Origin: Pyrocephalus nanus
Lineage: Eukaryota > Chordata > Aves > Passeriformes > Tyrannidae
Assembly (NCBI GenBank): GCA_038380795.1
Contig: CM076261.1
Coordinates: 6,578,556 to 6,642,555, forward strand
Length of the DNA: 64,000 bases
Direction of reading: 5' to 3'
The notes under the pieces are model-generated. The model saw nothing but the letters and a program-made list of their open reading frames with translations, had not been told where the DNA came from and made no database searches. Below are positions 51,201-64,000 of this stretch, piece after piece. A program made the translations under genes and the position numbers. Numbering within the stretch: position 1 is the first letter of the stretch; each line of letters starts with the position of its first letter.

Positions 51201-53504
51201 GAGAACTCAGCCTTGAGTTTCCACCACAATTGTGGTGACACATTTCTTGGGTTGCAAGAGTACCAACACCCTTTAGAGAGCAAAATCTTTTTTTTCCCCT
51301 AATACTCTGAAATGAGCTTCAAACAAAAAGTGTTCTCATGCCATCAGTAAATTCTTAACTGCCAGGTTTTGGGTTTCTTTTCCTTCCATCTATTTTTAAG
51401 AAGCAGCAAATAATGGTGATGATAATAACAACAACAATAATAATGTTAAACCTCAACTTTTAATGAAAATTTCTTGGAATAATATGGCAAAATGTCTAGC
51501 CTTTGAGAGAAATAAATTTTCTATACTCCACAACACCCATGAAATCAAATACTCTGATGTATGTCCACTATGATGATTGAAATAAGGAGTTTTGTAAGCT
51601 CCCCAATGGTTAACTTACAAAGTAAAGCAAAGTGCAATTTTGTTTTTCTGTAACTGACTGTGATCTTGAAATGCATGTGAATTATAAGGTCTCTCACAAA
51701 TGCTGCATCATCAATATGGATATTTTATTCACTTACCTTCCTAAATGCCTCTCTAAAGCTAAAATTATGTTCCCTGTTATTTATCAATTTTATTTAGGCT
51801 AATCAAATAAAATTTTCACTTTACAGCTTCCCAGGCATCCCATTATGTGGTGTGTCTAAAGTTTGTATAGGATTCATCAGTAAATGAATGTAGCAGAGCA
51901 GTGTTCAACAGGCAATTACAGCATCTGAAAAACTTTCCATAAAACAGCAGTTACCATGCATTATATACATGCAAACTGAGTTATTATGGTAAGATTATGT
52001 AGCATGTTACATCTTACTTTCTTATCTTTTAAGTCCTTAATACCCTCAGCTTCTGTACCAGGAGTAGAGCAACTGTTTTAACCACTTCTTGTTACCTCTT
52101 TTAGTGCCTGAAACCTATAAAACACTTGCATTGTGTAAGGAAAATTGCAGTTATTTTTACTTATTTACAAAAGAGTAAAGTGATGAAAAATAAAGACACT
52201 TTTGAAGCATCTACCACAGTTCTTTTCCAAGTGTAAATTTACTAAGTTAAATCTAAGGAATATTCTGAATCATTTTCCTTAGCCCACAGAAAGTAGCGAT
52301 AGCTATACTTTGGCGTTCCCAAATATGCGAGAGCTTTGCGTACGTGGAACAACTGCACACTGTGTGCACAGAAATGACACACTGGAAGTGGAGCATGAGA
52401 GAGAAACAACACCTGCTTGTAACCACGCAGCCAACACTGAGCCTGGACAGGCCCAGGTAGCACCTCCATCTTCTGGGCCAACAAGCAGAGACCCGTAGTG
52501 GGAACTCAGCTCTGCAACTGCCACCCTCAAGAGCAAGGGGGCTGGACAGATGAATAACACAGCAAGTGTTCTGAGAAAATACATACCAGAGCATGACTCC
52601 AGAGGATACTAGGATCACATCACAGGAAGACTTTATTTTAAGCACTGAGATATTATCAATTCTGGTTCTGTTATCAATTTTGAACACTGGTTCATTATGA
52701 AGGACCAATAATGAATCTGTCCTGAAAAGTGTAAGTTCTGTGGAACAGATGAGCTGCAAATACTTACAGACTAAAACCAACTGAAATTCTTATCAGAAAA
52801 AGTGTTTTGAAAGCATTACAATGTAGCAGTTATATAATTTTCAACTGTACTGTATATTCTCTCTCCCAAATTTCTGATATTCCTATACTTGTTTCTATAC
52901 CAGGTTCTCTTCATATACATATATTTAGGGAAATAAAAAATACCAGGTCTTTTTGAGAGTTTCAATTCCCCCTTCTTCCTCCCACCCACATCTGTACATC
53001 TCCATTTTGCTTAAGCCTTATGGCTCCAAAGAGCAGTAAAGTAACTTGTGGAAGGGAAGCTGAGTGTTGTAACAGTCTGCTACTGGAATGAGAAAATAAA
53101 CATAGAAAGAAGAGGTGGGATGAATCACGCTGAGACATGTGACACTTTAAATCACAACAAAAATAAGTTTTAAAAAATTTTTTGTTAATAATAGCATTGT
53201 GTAACTCAGACTCCCCAGAAGGCAGCCAGTATTTGAACCTGCTCTTATCCGGGGTTCTTACACCTCTGTAGACTACAATTTTCTTTAGTTTTTGGTAGTC
53301 TTCGTTGTACTATGATAAAGTTTACTTTCTAGCATAAAAGAAAATCAAACTAATCCTGTGCACAAGAAATAGAAAAAAAAAACAAGGCATTTTGTCAAAG
53401 TGTTCATTATTACACTGGGAATGCATCCACCTACTTTAATATGTATTATGTTTTCTAGTAAGCGATTTTAGGAGGTGCCTATCCTTAAGTTATTATAAGC
53501 ATTA

Positions 53505-53713
53505 GTGGGATATTAGGAAAAATGTCTTCACTGAAAAGGTTGATAAGCATTGGAACAGGCTGCCCAGGGAAGTTACGGGATCACCATCCATGGAAGTGTT
53601 TAAAAATCATGTAGATATAGAACTTATGGACATGTTTTAGTGGTGGATCTGGCAGTTTTAGGTTAATGGTTGGACTCAGTGGTCTTTCCCAATCTTAATG
53701 ATTCTATGATTTT
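53505..53713 (+). mobile_element. CR1 3' end fragment
   Basis: About 210 bases read as the end of a CR1: 'ttaggaaaaatgtcttcac', 'ggaacaggctgcccaggga', 'catccatggaagtgtttaa', 'ggttggactcagtggtc', ending ATTCTATGATT. It is 5'-truncated and contains small indels. Confidence 0.9.
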
Positions 53714-56700
53714 CACAACTAGAATCAGAGCAAGCAATTTGCTTAAACCAACAGGTTTCAAATCCGATTTGAAACCTGCACTGATTTTGAGCATGTTGGC
53801 GAGAGGAAAGGAGGGAGCAGGCAGAAACAGCCCTGCCTCCTCCATATGATTTTTTAATGCATATTCTGCTCTCTGGCAGCAGCTGATAATTATATCAGAT
53901 TTCACAAGACTGCTTCTCTGCCTGAACAACTGTCTTGTTTATAAAACTAAGAATTAAAGCAGTATTATAAAATACACAAATAAGCAGTCTCTCTGCCTGT
54001 TTGCACATAGGTTACCGTTTGGTGGTACTGAAAGGCCTTATCTCAACACATTCTTTTCCAACCAAAGCACTGAGAAACAACAGAGACTTTCTAAACCTCT
54101 GTTTGAAAATCTTATCGCTCACTCAACAAGAGCCTTAAACAGACTATCAGGAGTCCCAGGAAGTACAGCAGAGCTGGAAAAAAAAATACAGTCAGTTATA
54201 TCTATACTATCTGCCACAGTAGCTGTGCATAAGCAAAGGTGATACTCCTCCCCGCAGAGAGGTCTGATCTCAGCAGTTCAGTGGGTGAAGTCCTCGACCA
54301 TAGAAAAGGATGGGAAAACTCATCAGTTTAATGGTGCAAGGGTGTCCCTGCCCTGTGTGGTCTGATATTCCTGGTGGTCAAGCCGAACAAATCCAACAGA
54401 AATATAGTGTCAAAGAGAAACAGTGCATTGTCTGACTGCTAAGTTTTACAAATTAGACACAGACAATTTTAATAGCTGTACAGCTGTATACATGTGTACT
54501 GTGGAAAACTAAATTCTGACTCAGTCCCTTTATTTGTGTTTTACCCAATAGTAGCAATGCTATATTAAATGGAGAATTTTTAAAAATATCTTTTTTCTTT
54601 TTTACAAATAAATGGAAAAAAGTACATTCAAGAGAAACAGCTACATTATGCCTAGTAATGAACTACTTATTACAAAATACATGTTCATCCCAAAAGTATT
54701 CTAGCCTAATATTACAGCCCATTTGATAATTTAATTCAAATGAAGACAATATTTGAAAATTACACACACATGCTTGCACACATTACGGGTAGTTAGTGCA
54801 ATTACAATAATTTCTCATCCAAGTTATGTGCGCAGTTGACTTTTTGTGTGTCTCTCAGCACTAGACCCACTAGACCTCCCCTTTCCTCCCCCCAGCATAT
54901 GAAGGTCAGCTGCTTTTAACGCCGGAAATTTAGTGAAACATCTTGGGTTTTTATTGCATTGAAACTGGTTTTAGTCAGAGCAGCCCTCAGTTAAATGGCA
55001 GGCAGAACAAGCAAATTCAATTAAAATAGCTCTGAGGCAAAAAGGAGATGAGTGTATTAAGAAATATAAATGTGAATTTAAATGGGTGCTACAAGAGCAC
55101 AGCCAGGCCAGAACATAACCCTGTCTTTCCCTCTTTCATACCTGGGTTTTTCTCTAACTATGAAGAATATTTTTAAATAGGCTGCTCCACTTCACTATAT
55201 CTTATCTTGGCATGCAGTGAGCAGACACAGAAGAGTGGGGTTTTCACCAATCCTGCCACGCCAATCCTTTCTTGCAGAGGAGAACTTTCAAAATGCACGG
55301 TCTGAAGTATCCCTCTTTCCCAAGCTTAATTTCTGTCCCCTGCCTCAGAGAGAAGGCACACAGAGCACCCTTTCTGCAGAGTCTCAGGCTGAGCATAGCC
55401 AAGGCAAGAGCTGCCACCAGCCTCTAAGGGAAGAGAAAGGGAAAGTGGGGTGCAGCCACAACAGCTCCAGGGCTGCTCTGCCAGAAGCTTCAGAAATGAG
55501 CCTGCAGGTTATTCACAGATTCACATAAATGGCCACAGAAGCCTTTTGTTGTTGTTGTTGTTTTAAATCACTGCAAGGCAGTGCTCCACATGAGGTCAAG
55601 TGCAGCATAACATTTTCTTGGGCTCATCACTCAGGATCAGAGTAGTTTTGGGCCTCTTCTCTAGAGCTTGCATTATTCTAATGAGTTCTAGAGAAGAACA
55701 TCACCCATGAACTGTGCAGCTCCCTTCCTCCCCAGGAGCCTAGTCCTCTGGACTAGGGCTCACCTGTGCCTTGTTTTACAATTAATTAATGCAATTCCTT
55801 CCTTTCACCATTGCTTGTGGCACCACTTTTATTTCTGAACTGCAGAACACTATCTAGCTGAGGGAGAGTCAAATCCTTTTTAGTCTCACCAGATATCAGA
55901 CAGTTCTACATCACACAGAAGAGAAGCAGGAATAAAATTAACATTTTAATTATATTCAACAGTTTATGTGTCTCTCAATGAATTGTTACTTTTTTTTTTT
56001 TTTAATTTTTAAATCAACTGTATATGTGTTTGCATAACATCTACACCAGATCTTAACAAAAATTTGCTTTCCATAGGTCTGTTACCACAGTAGCTGTGAT
56101 GTGCAGCTATATCCCTCTGCACCAGCACTGGATCAGATACCAGAACTCATCCAAATTACCAATTCAGTTCTGTTTCCTTGACTCTTCCACAAGTTCAAAT
56201 AATAAAAAAAAAAAAAAAAGTCATCAAAGCAATATTCAAGTAACACATGTTGTTCAAGTTCAGACTCAAAGTTTTACTCTTCAGGGTTAACTGAAAACAG
56301 GCATTTTCTGAACTAATGGGAATCACACAAAGTTATTTGGTGTTGGTTTGCTGTGGTTTTTTTTCCTTTTTTTCTGAGAATCAAAGCAATGTGTCTTAAA
56401 GCACAAATATTTTACTTTCTCAAAACATGCCCAAATTTTCCTTGTGGTTTGCATGATAGTCTTGATAATCAGAGAACTAATGGACTTGGGATGAACACAG
56501 ACCTCAGGGACACTGAATATTATCTTTTCTGTCGTTAGTACTATCTACTATTTGGTCGATCTCTTTTTTTTTTTTTTTCCCCATGCCCCATTTATTTCAC
56601 AGTTGCAGTTATCCTTTTCAAATATCAATGTGAAAATGAGACTTTTTTTTCCATTAATACACCTAAATCACATTACTAGTTCTTCTCCTGTAGCATCTCA

Positions 56701-57967
56701 GATCTCCAGGCAGTGAAAAGAGCTAAAGGACACTACACCCTGTATACATCAACAAGTAACCCTTGCTTTAGACAGCCAGGATTAAGACTAGAAACCAGAC
56801 TAAAGTGAAATTATTTTGAAACTAAACCCCCTTTTCACAGTGAATCCAAGCAACTTCACATTTCTTACATGTAATTATGTTTATGTTGTGTCTAGAGCAA
56901 GTGTAACTTGGCAGGAGTGCAACACTCAGCAGACAGATATGGCAGCGGGAGAAAAGATAGCAGCTCTAAAAATAAAGACTCCAACAATATCACAAGCAGG
57001 AGCCAAAATTCAGAAGAAATACATATTCGCTATCAGTGAGGTTAAAGAGATGGTGGAAACCCATGCAGCAGAAAGGTCCACTTAGTCCCTGAAAGACCAT
57101 TTTACCACTTCTCTGAGTGAGCTAGACAGGACAAGCATTTACATCAGTAATGCTGAGGATGCAAACAGACCAAGAAGCTTCAGAGGAACATGTTATTAGA
57201 GCCAACACTTACAACAGAAAACTGACCCAAAAAATAGGAAGGCAATTTTATGGTTAAAAATTACCCACCAGAATACATTAGCATTACACTGATCAGTACT
57301 TCAGAAATGCCAGAATTAAGTTGCCTTGTACTGATGCAGGATGCAATATGTCCAACCTCCTTCTTTCCTTTTTTTTTTTTTTTTGACCAGGACAGAATTG
57401 CTGCCTTATCCAGCAGAAAAGGTGAGGAGTATTTAAGAAATTGAGTTATGAAGACAGAATTATCAATTTCCTCGCTTGCTTTCCTTTGATGCTTAACACT
57501 GACAAACGAGCACTGCAAGAACAGCCATCAATACTGATAATCGCCATCTTTCCAGCCACATTTTTTACACAGGAGACTGAGCCACACACATTAATGTCAA
57601 AAGCATCCATCAGTTTGGGATGCCCGACTTGTGCCACCCAGGGAAGCATGCTTACACCACTTGGTATCTTCTAGCACAATCCCAATACTTTTCAACTGCA
57701 TCTCACTTTTTTTGTACCCTGATTCTCAAATTACAGCTCAGACCTCAGAAAAGGGAAAATTCAAATAAGTGACATCACATCACTAGGAAAGTCCAGGATA
57801 ACGGATAGAACTGAATGATCAATCAAGTCCAGTCTGCTACTGCATCACCTGCATTGCCTTGCCCTATTTATCACAAGCCTTCTGCAAAATGTAAACAGGA
57901 GGCTGACTGGCTTCTGAGTGTACTACTAAATGAGTCTTGCCAGGAAAAAAAGCAAAGATACTACCCT

Positions 57968-58030
57968 CCAGTCCCTTCCTCTGATTTGTTTCTTTCCTTC
58001 CAGTGCCTTCCTCTGACTTGTTTCTTTCCT
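57968..58030 (+). repeat. 32-base tandem duplication
   Basis: CCAGTCCCTTCCTCTGATTT with the following GTTTCTTTCCT (from 57968) is repeated from 58000 with two substitutions. The sequence is pyrimidine-rich. Confidence 0.9.
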
Positions 58031-58519
58031 GCTCCCTTCTTTTTCCTCCCTTTCTGATCCTCATCACACTCTTTACTCTGAGGCTTCCTTTCCATCCAGA
58101 CCCAGTCTTACCAGCTTGTTCAAATCCTCATCGAACACAGACTTTTTATGCAGTACTTCACTCCAAAAAAAAGCCTTGCCAAAAAAACACACAGCCTGCC
58201 AGGCTAATAGGGTTTGCCAGAAAGCATAAGAATAATAGAATTTTTGACAAAGGACTGTAAAAATATTTTAACACAGGTAAAACAATATATAATCCTTTCA
58301 TTCCTGAAAACAAGGTTAAGATAATTTTGGCTTGGTAAGACACAAATCCCTTCTCTTCCATTCCAAGTGAGGCATACACTCCTTTGGGATAAAAAGGTTA
58401 GCTGAAGTGTTTCAAATCAGGAGTAGTTATGGGTTGGAAAACACCTTTCATGAGAAAGACCAGACCAGCAGTCATTCTTGCTAAAAATCAAGAGAGTTCA
58501 TAAAGCATTGGATTTTACT

Positions 58520-59270
58520 TGGAATCATGGAATAATTTGGACTGGAAGTGGCCCCAAAGTCATCAAGTCCTATCTCCTTGCTGAAAGTGGGGCTAACTTC
58601 AAAATTAGATGAGGTTGCTCAAGTTTTTATTCTGTCAAATTCTGCATATCTCCAAGTATGAAAAGTCTGCATACTCTCTGCACAACCTGTCCCGATATTT
58701 GATCATCCTTACTGTGAAATTTGGTTATTTACACCTAGCAGGAAATCCCCTTGCTGTCATTTTCAAGATGACTCTGATCCATCTTATTTATAAACCATTT
58801 GTAAGATTCCCCTTTAACAATTTTCTTCTCCAGGATATATAAAGCCACACTTCCCACCTCTCTTGGTCTGTCATTCCACCCTTTAGCCTCCTTCCTATCT
58901 TGATAACCCTCATTCTAAAATGGGAAATCTTTTTTCCATAGGAGAAGGACTCAAAACCAGGCCCAGGACTCCAGATATAGCCTGTCTATTGCTGATTAGG
59001 GAGAAATTGTCTTGACATGCCTGTCTGTGATCTTCTTAATCATCATAGACGTTTTTCAGTGGTGAACTTGGCAGTGTTATGTTTATGGTTGGACTTAATG
59101 GTCTTAAGGGTCTTTTGAAACCTAAATGATTCCATGATCTGTGATTCTGTGGTTGCCCTTCACTGCTGACTTACATTCAGTTTGTCCACCAAAAGGACTT
59201 TCTTGCAGACCTGTTAGAGGCAGCTCTCCCCAGCTTTTACTTATTCCCCCCTAATGAAGTTTTTTGCAGT
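58520..59270 (-). mobile_element. Old CR1 LINE fragment, minus orientation, interrupted
   Basis: The plus strand begins TGGAATCATGGAATAATTTG, an inverted CR1 terminus. It continues with diverged counterparts of the inverted CR1 3' region: 'gaggttgctcaag', 'ctgcacaacctgtccc', 'cttctccaggata', 'ggactccagatatagcctg'. After an inserted plus-strand CR1 tail it resumes with 'ttcactgctgacttacattc' and 'ttgtccaccaaaaggact', which correspond to the CR1 segment just before the RT end. Divergence is high. The right edge is approximate. Confidence 0.75.
59052..59149 (+). mobile_element. CR1 3' tail nested inside the 58.5-kb CR1
   Basis: This segment has the plus-strand CR1 terminal sequence: 'cagtggtgaacttggcagtg', 'atggttggacttaatggtct', 'cctaaatgattccatgatc', then TGTGATTCTG. 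The older minus-strand CR1 continues on both sides. Confidence 0.85.
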
Positions 59271-62200
59271 TCTCACTAATTCTAAAAACTTCCATCCTTT
59301 GCATGGCACTGTAACAGTGAATAAGGGGAACAGCTTTGGAGCACACCTTTTAACAGCTCATGTCCAAGCTTAGGATTGAGACACTCCTGCTCAGCCAGGG
59401 AACAGCTCAATATCCACTGCTTTTCAAGGCAGCCCCAGTAACGCAGTGCAAACTCATGAAGCCTTTTTTAGAAAAGGTCCTCTAACCACCTTCCCACAGA
59501 AGGGACAGGATATGTTTATTCCAGCATCACTTCTGGGAACATTAACTACTCTTATGTGAAGGCACACACAAAAAATCAGCGCAAGCTAGGAAGCACTAAA
59601 CCAGATGTGCAGCAAGGAGAAACAAATGATTTTTTTGAGCACAAAGTGAAGGATGTAGAATTGACAAGTTTCTTTTTCCCCATTCCTCTGAAAAGAGCAG
59701 GAAGCTGATGGATGATTTTTTGAAGGAACATCTTGTTAAAAATGTTGGCAACACTTCATCAACCTTTAGGGTCTACTTAATCAGTTAAAATGGCTGTCTC
59801 TGAAAGAATCAAATTAATATTAGACATGAAAGATGAAGAAAAAGCAGGAAGCTGGAGAAAGGAATAGATTTAGCTGACTCATCCCTCTGACAATCTTGTT
59901 TAATTACACTTTGCCCACAATGGAGAGAGAATTGTTTCTCAAGTAAAAAGTTCATGGAAGGTAAATCCATCCATCCAATCATCCATCACCACTGAAGCAA
60001 TGTAATGATGATAGAATGATAATTGCCATCTAAGTTCTTTCAATATTTAACTGAACCAGTAAGTGATGTGACTGGCTTCTCCCTGAGAAAGGGCTCGTGT
60101 GTGGCCCCACACTGAAACAGTTGATGGTGATCTCAGCTGGGATCTAATCACCTGCTCAGGCCAAAGGCATTGCAGTTGTGCTGGTCGTCCAAAAGATAAG
60201 TGTCCTTGCTTTTGCCAGCTTTGCTTTCTCATCGTCCTTTGCCCCTTCCCAAAGCATCAAAGTACCACGTGCTACTATCCTAGGGGCGTTTTGGTGTGAT
60301 TGCATTTGCTATTTCACCCTCTGCTAGAGTGGTGTGAGAGGGGTTGCCCAGACTCCCTGAACACACTAGTAACAGCACATGAACCTCACTATCTATTCTT
60401 GACACGTTTCTACTGTGGAACAAAAAATAAAAAGAAAAAAAAATTGCTAGTTGGTAGCAGTTCAGTTACAGTTGTGGTTACTGGATTGGATGTCAGAGTC
60501 ACAAACTAGATGCCAAAAACACCAAGATCTCATGCTCTCGGTAGGGAGCCAGATTCTCATCTGTCCCAAGCTGGCAGGGCTCCACGTTGACAGTCTGGCT
60601 CCCCGTGTAAATGGGCTATAAACATGGTCTTTGCTTCATCTGTGAGGCTTGGGGTATCTTAAATTTGACAGTCACTGAAGGAAGCCTTACTCTGGAATTG
60701 GGAGGCAAATTATCAAACTGACTTGTTAAATTAGATTTCATTAGCTGTAGGAACATTGCAAATGCACACTTTATTATTTGAGCCTTCAATCTGATTTTGT
60801 TAAGACTCTTTCACTGTACAATTTTCTAAAGCAAATTATTCTGAAAGGCTGCTTAAATAGCATAAAAAGCAGCAATGGAGTAATGACCTTCTAAACAATA
60901 GTCAGGGGTGGTAGGAATTAATTTTTTTTTAAAACAAAAAAAAATCAAAATTTCTTAAGGCTTCTCAGGTTAACAGTTCTCAGACGGCTTCCTATTCAGT
61001 CAGCATATTCTCAGCCCAAAGGTGTAAGTCCTGAGGAACATTACAACATGAGACCTTTGCACTCCTGTTTTTGAGGAGCCTCAGTGAGCTGTGATTTGAT
61101 ATGCACCACAGTGAAAGAATTTCCAGCTGCCAGCAGAAAAGGAAAAGAACTGGAAAACAAAGTTTGAATTACTTCTGTAATTCATCAGTTAGCTATTAAG
61201 GAAAAGAAAAGAAGAATAGCTAATTCAAAGCCTGTAAGGAATCACTACATTTAAATTTACCTCTGCAGAGAAGGAAATCACATCTGGAGTTTATATTAAC
61301 TTTTTCCACAGAAGCAGAGCAAATTCACTTGTGAAATCTTAAAACAGCATGAAAGTCACGTAAAATAAAATTTTAAAAAATAATCTTCTCATTAAAAAAT
61401 GTTGGAAATAATGTCTTTAGGCATCATAAAGACCAGGGACCTATGAAACTCATTAAAAAAATTTTAACATTCTGCTTATTCACTTCCCAGAATTGTTTAC
61501 AAGTCCCATGAAAACCAGATCTGAGAACCTTTGCTGCCCGTTCCCAGTGGTGGGAGGGGTGTGGGCGGGGAACCCCAAACCTTAATTTCTCACTCTAGCT
61601 TGAGACTGGTACAATGTGCAGCAAAATAACGCCCTTACAATAGGTGGAATTTTATGGTGTAAATGAAAAACCTCTGTAAGTGCCAGACAGCCCACAAGGC
61701 TCCCACCTACTTCAGGATGTGCCCGGTCTACCTGGGGTTGGAGTTGACCCCACACTGGTCGTCAGACCAGCACCTCTGCCACTTTTGCAAACTTTTGTTT
61801 CTCACAGGCATCACGGCCACACACCAGAGTAAGGTTTTGGTGACAGCAGACAAGAGGCATCTTCTGCATCCCACATCAGACCAAGCCACAGAATCATGTA
61901 AAATGCAGCACATTTTGAGCAAGTTAAGGTTTCTGATTTACAGAGATGTCACTGTAGGATTTGGAGCACAGGAGGTTCATACAGTATCCCTCCCGCAGCC
62001 TGGACACCTGCTCTATGCACAGACACCAGCGCTGTTACGACCCATTTCAAAGCAGCTGGTGGGTAAACAAAACAGAGCACCCACAGTGTGTAGCCCCAGA
62101 GACTGAAGGGCTGCCATGCCCTCACTGATATTTCATCTACCGTTCCTGCCACCAGAGAACATGTCTCAGATTCACAGCTGGGAGGCCTCGCTGAGCAGCC

Positions 62201-64000
62201 AAAACACTCCCATCTGGTCATCAGCACTAACTGAGGGGTGAAAAAGAATTATTTTGAAGTAGCATAGCCTAGAAATTTAACCCAGGCCTCCTGAGCAGGA
62301 GGTTGGAGGATTATTTCGCCTCACCAAAACTATCTTTGTTTCCCTGAGTGCTTCCTAACACACAAAGTGTGTAAAATACATAGCCTTCTAGTATTATAAG
62401 CATGATTTACTCATCTATTAAAAACAAAAAAATCAAAACCACCACCCCCCCCCAAAATAAAGCAAAACCAAACACAACACAGTAAAGAGCTCTGCCATTA
62501 CTAAGAACAGAGATAATCCAATCCTACTCACCAGTGGAGCACTATGGAGTGAAAAAAAAAAATCAAAGCACTCTCTGAGTTTTTACACTGTAAGGATGAA
62601 GTTTATAAGCTCAAGGTGATCTCTTTGGACATCTTATGCCTATTGCTCTTAATGTGTTTGGTAAAAACATCACGTGTATTGTATAGAGCAAAAAGGTAGT
62701 CTAGAAAACTTTATGTGCAAGATGTGAATAAACCAGTTCATCACCTAAGTCATTACAGTTTTATATATAGAGTGGGGAAATATTTGCATATGAGGAAACA
62801 AAGTACTTTTACAAGTACTTGGAACAGAACATGCAATAACCAGCTGGCCAGCAGCAGAGCGATTTCAAATTTACTTTTCAATAGAAATCTTGATAGTGAC
62901 TTTTCAGCAAAATTCACTTTCCTATATTAATTCATTATGAGTTTGAGACATGTAGAAACTTGAGAAACAAAAAAAATTTAACTCTTAAAACAAACCACAG
63001 AAAAAGACCTGCACATAATCCATGTTAGTACTTTTAAAGTACACTCCTCACATCTCACAATCAATTTTATCTTATACTCACATTCCCTTTCCAAAATTCC
63101 CACCACCAGGGACAGAACAGGTATCAATATCACAGAAAATACCACTGTAACATACTCTGGAAAAAAATAAATTAGGAAAGTATATTTAACTTTTTCCCGA
63201 AGGATCAAGGGTGCCAGGCAGCACAAACCAGTCACCAGAGCTGTCACAGGGATAGAGGTTTCGAGGATCTACACCAAACCTGCAGGAATGTGAGAGCCTT
63301 TCCTGTAGCCAGCTGGCTGTCAAAGGGTGATGGATTACTCAACCAAATTACAGGAACAACCAATTTTGAGGTGATTTGCTTGATTTTAAATCCTAATTAT
63401 GACTCAAAACAACCACTCTTAATATCAGCATGGTACCACTGTAAGAGACTTCATTAGGATTTGTGCTTCCATTAGACAAAAAACCCCTCCTGTAATGCCT
63501 GTGTAAAAGCAGCTGCACTTTGCCAGGACATCTGCTGAACCCAAGGTTAAACCTGAGCCTCTATCCACCCTGACTGACAAAACAGAGTTCCACACAAAGG
63601 AAGCAGGAAGTAGAGAAAAGCCTTCATCTGGGGAATCCATGGAGCTGACCCATGGATACCTTTTCTCCACTTGCATGTAATAATATATCCCTATATACAC
63701 AGCCAGAGCACACTGCTGGAGAATGTGACATTTTTTTATTAGTTCTTAATGCTTTACTGTCTGTCCATGCAAAGATAGCCTCACAGATCATATCTCATCA
63801 AATGTGTAATGAGCCAAATTATTCTCTACTACTGTAAATCTGTGAAGGTCCATTGATCTCATTACAGGAGAGCAATTTACACTTGCAAAGAGGGTGGGAG
63901 ACTACTTCTAAATGAGGAAAGAGAACAAAAACCATAATCATGGGAAGCCTACCTCAGGAACAAAATTCAAGCAGATCACTTACTTTTTTTTTCATTTAAA

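Larger units (their letters stand above)
42761..64000. other. Region upstream of EPB41L3 with no recognisable gene
   Basis: In 21 kb upstream of the CpG island I see no coding exon, RNA gene or second CpG island. The recognisable content is the CR1 fragments at 53.5 kb and 58.5-59.3 kb, simple repeats, and AT-rich unique sequence. It may be intergenic, or it may be an intron leading to a more distal EPB41L3 first exon. Open frames reach at most 175 codons and none resembles a known family. Confidence 0.7.

Noticed and set aside
52253..52780. Minus-strand open frame of 175 codons
   Set aside because: No recognisable domain, overlapping open frames in other phases, and composition like the surrounding noncoding DNA.
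61663..62106. Plus-strand open frame of 147 codons
   Set aside because: No family resemblance, no splice or promoter context. Best explained as a chance open frame.
1..64000. CRISPR arrays, prokaryotic operons, prophage or defence systems
   Set aside because: No regularly spaced repeats, operon-like gene packing or ribosome binding sites. The sequence is plainly vertebrate.

Overview
This is vertebrate nuclear DNA, almost certainly from a bird. The evidence is sparse coding sequence with GT-AG introns, a single large CpG island, and interspersed repeats that are all CR1 retrotransposons. Several CR1 copies carry the typical tail built on the octamer ATTCTATG/ATTCTGTG. I see no mammalian SINEs, no bacterial operon structure and no CRISPR array. 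The species cannot be told from sequence alone.

One gene can be recognised: EPB41L3 (protein 4.1B / DAL-1) on the minus strand. Two coding exons are visible. The start-codon exon (11659-11858) encodes residues 1-63 and the next exon (6295-6492) encodes residues 64-129, ending just inside the FERM domain. Both are phase 0, with good splice sites. The rest of the protein lies beyond the left edge of the window. To the right, intron 1 runs about 30 kb to a CpG island at about 41.2-42.8 kb, the likely promoter and untranslated first exon.

Layout: 1-6294, partial intron 3; 6295-6492, coding exon; 6493-11658, intron 2; 11659-11858, first coding exon; 11859 to about 42645, intron 1, with an ancient CR1 (about 18.2-19.8 kb), another old CR1 tail (34.26-34.63 kb) and a nested pair of opposed CR1s (34.97-35.98 kb); about 41.2-42.8 kb, CpG island with AT, poly-A and poly-G tracts; 42.8-64 kb, upstream sequence with no recognisable gene, a CR1 tail at 53.5 kb and a second nested opposed CR1 pair at 58.5-59.3 kb.

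I found no convincing undescribed gene system. The items most worth a second look are the glutamine-rich avian N-terminus of 4.1B, the promoter architecture (palindrome, G-tracts, homopolymers and a duplicated TATA-like element upstream), two independent nested antiparallel CR1 insertions, and several short tandem duplications. All family assignments are by eye; no database search was possible.
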